Shown here: piece by piece, positions 5,927-6,437 of the stretch
Position numbering within the stretch: the first letter of the stretch is position 1
How the letters are laid out: every line of letters begins with the position of its first letter
Assembly: GCA_003153875.1 (NCBI GenBank)
Contig: PMBY01000220.1
Location: forward strand, 1 to 6,437
Length of the DNA: 6,437 nucleotides
Origin: Myxococcales bacterium
GTDB lineage: Bacteria > Myxococcota > Polyangia > Fen-1088
Direction: 5' to 3'
Made by a program: the position numbers and the translations under genes
Notes under the pieces: generated by a model
What the model was told of the DNA's origin: nothing
The model's database searches: none
The model's input: the letters and a program-made list of their open reading frames with translations, nothing else

Positions 5927-6437
5927 CTAGTCTCGTCTTCCTGCATCTCGCTGTAGCAGCCGGCTGGCCACTTTCAGCAGATAGGGCTCACTGGCGTTGC
6001 CGTCGTGTTTGCCCTGGGACAGCCGCACCAGGATCGGTTCGGCCGGAACCGAGAACCCGAGGATGCGAACTGTCTGGCGCGCTTTGGCAGCAACTGATTC
6101 GGCCAGGACTTGCCCATCGCGCTCTCTGATGACTTCGACCTTGACCCTCACCCTGGACGGCGGGCTGACTTCGATGTCCAGCCCGCGCGGCTCGGCCGCA
6201 AGGTAACGAAAGACATCCACGTCGCCCACGGACAGATAGCCGGTGGTCGTGCCCTCGGCCAGCGACGATGCGTGGGCCGCATCGTCGTTGGGCTCGGTCT
6301 CGAACCCACCTCGGGCCTCGGGCAGCACGGCCTCTGCGCGCAGAACGTAGCGATGTTCGCGATCGAGCCCGCTCTCCGCGCGCACGACCACGTACCACCA
6401 TCGGCCTCCGACAGCGGGTGCACCAGCGTCAGGTACC
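5927..6437 (-). CDS. C-terminal end of a secreted protein with PPC-like domain(s) (N-terminus beyond right edge)
   Basis: The frame is open from the right edge (first whole codon at 6436) to the TAG at 5927-5929, giving 169 visible residues and no true start. GTG codons near 6391 lie inside the domain and are not starts. Residues 1-35 contain WWYVVVRAESG and RYVLRAEA, the closing strands of one beta-sandwich. Residues about 45-150 form a second domain opening with E-T-E-P-N-D-D-A-x-x-A and then GYLSVGDVDVFRY. This EPND...GDxDxF pattern is characteristic of bacterial pre-peptidase C-terminal (PPC) domains, found on the C-terminal side of secreted peptidases and many myxobacterial exported proteins. 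The catalytic or main part is not in the window, so substrate and function cannot be given. The C-terminus ends in charged residues (LLQRDAGRRD) without a sorting motif. A hairpin at 5886-5902 follows the stop. Confidence 0.85.
   Translation of the reverse strand, partial: VPDAGAPAVGGRWWYVVVRAESGLDREHRYVLRAEAVLPEARGGFETEPNDDAAHASSLAEGTTTGYLSVGDVDVFRYLAAEPRGLDIEVSPPSRVRVKVEVIRERDGQVLAESVAAKARQTVRILGFSVPAEPILVRLSQGKHDGNASEPYLLKVASRLLQRDAGRRD

Noticed and set aside
5641..6129. 162-codon plus-strand open frame with Gly/Ala repeats
   Set aside because: It begins in the non-coding repeat region and then lies antisense to the PPC-domain gene. The product is low-complexity and there is no convincing ribosome site.

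Overview
All credible genes in this window lie on the minus strand, and the DNA is GC-rich with codons ending mostly in G or C. The gene content is typical of predatory or soil Myxococcota (the former delta-proteobacteria): a lipoprotein with an Asp/Ala-rich linker, disintegrin-like Cys-rich repeats and fibronectin type III (FN3) repeats; a STAND-type ATPase with tetratricopeptide repeats (TPR); and a secreted protein with a PPC-like domain. The lineage is inferred from this content, because no rRNA or marker gene is present.

In transcription order (right to left): (1) 5927-6437 is the C-terminal end of a gene that enters from the right edge and carries a PPC-like beta-domain. (2) 5431-5926 is a non-coding stretch of about 500 bp, rich in hairpins. 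It contains a 57-bp tandem repeat, several perfect inverted repeats and one good candidate intrinsic terminator. (3) 5245-5430 encodes a 61-residue, highly charged protein of unknown function. (4) After 60 nt comes an 871-residue AAA_16/STAND ATPase with about eight TPRs (2566-5181), with no kinase, cyclase or DNA-binding domain. (5) A 147-bp spacer holds a candidate promoter with a perfect 6+6 dyad between its -35 and -10. (6) Residues 1-806 of a large cell-surface lipoprotein (1-2418) follow: signal peptide, acidic linker, four disintegrin-like repeats, then at least six FN3 domains running off the left edge.

The small gene and the STAND gene are close enough to be co-transcribed and are the best candidate for a functional pair, perhaps a sensor or signalling scaffold with a small partner. 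The lipoprotein looks like an adhesive or structural surface protein and has its own likely promoter. The most notable features are the bacterial array of disintegrin-like repeats fused to Cys-paired FN3 domains, the STAND protein without an effector domain beside an unknown small protein, and the repeat-dense intergenic region. No defence system, mobile element, CRISPR array or RNA gene was recognised.
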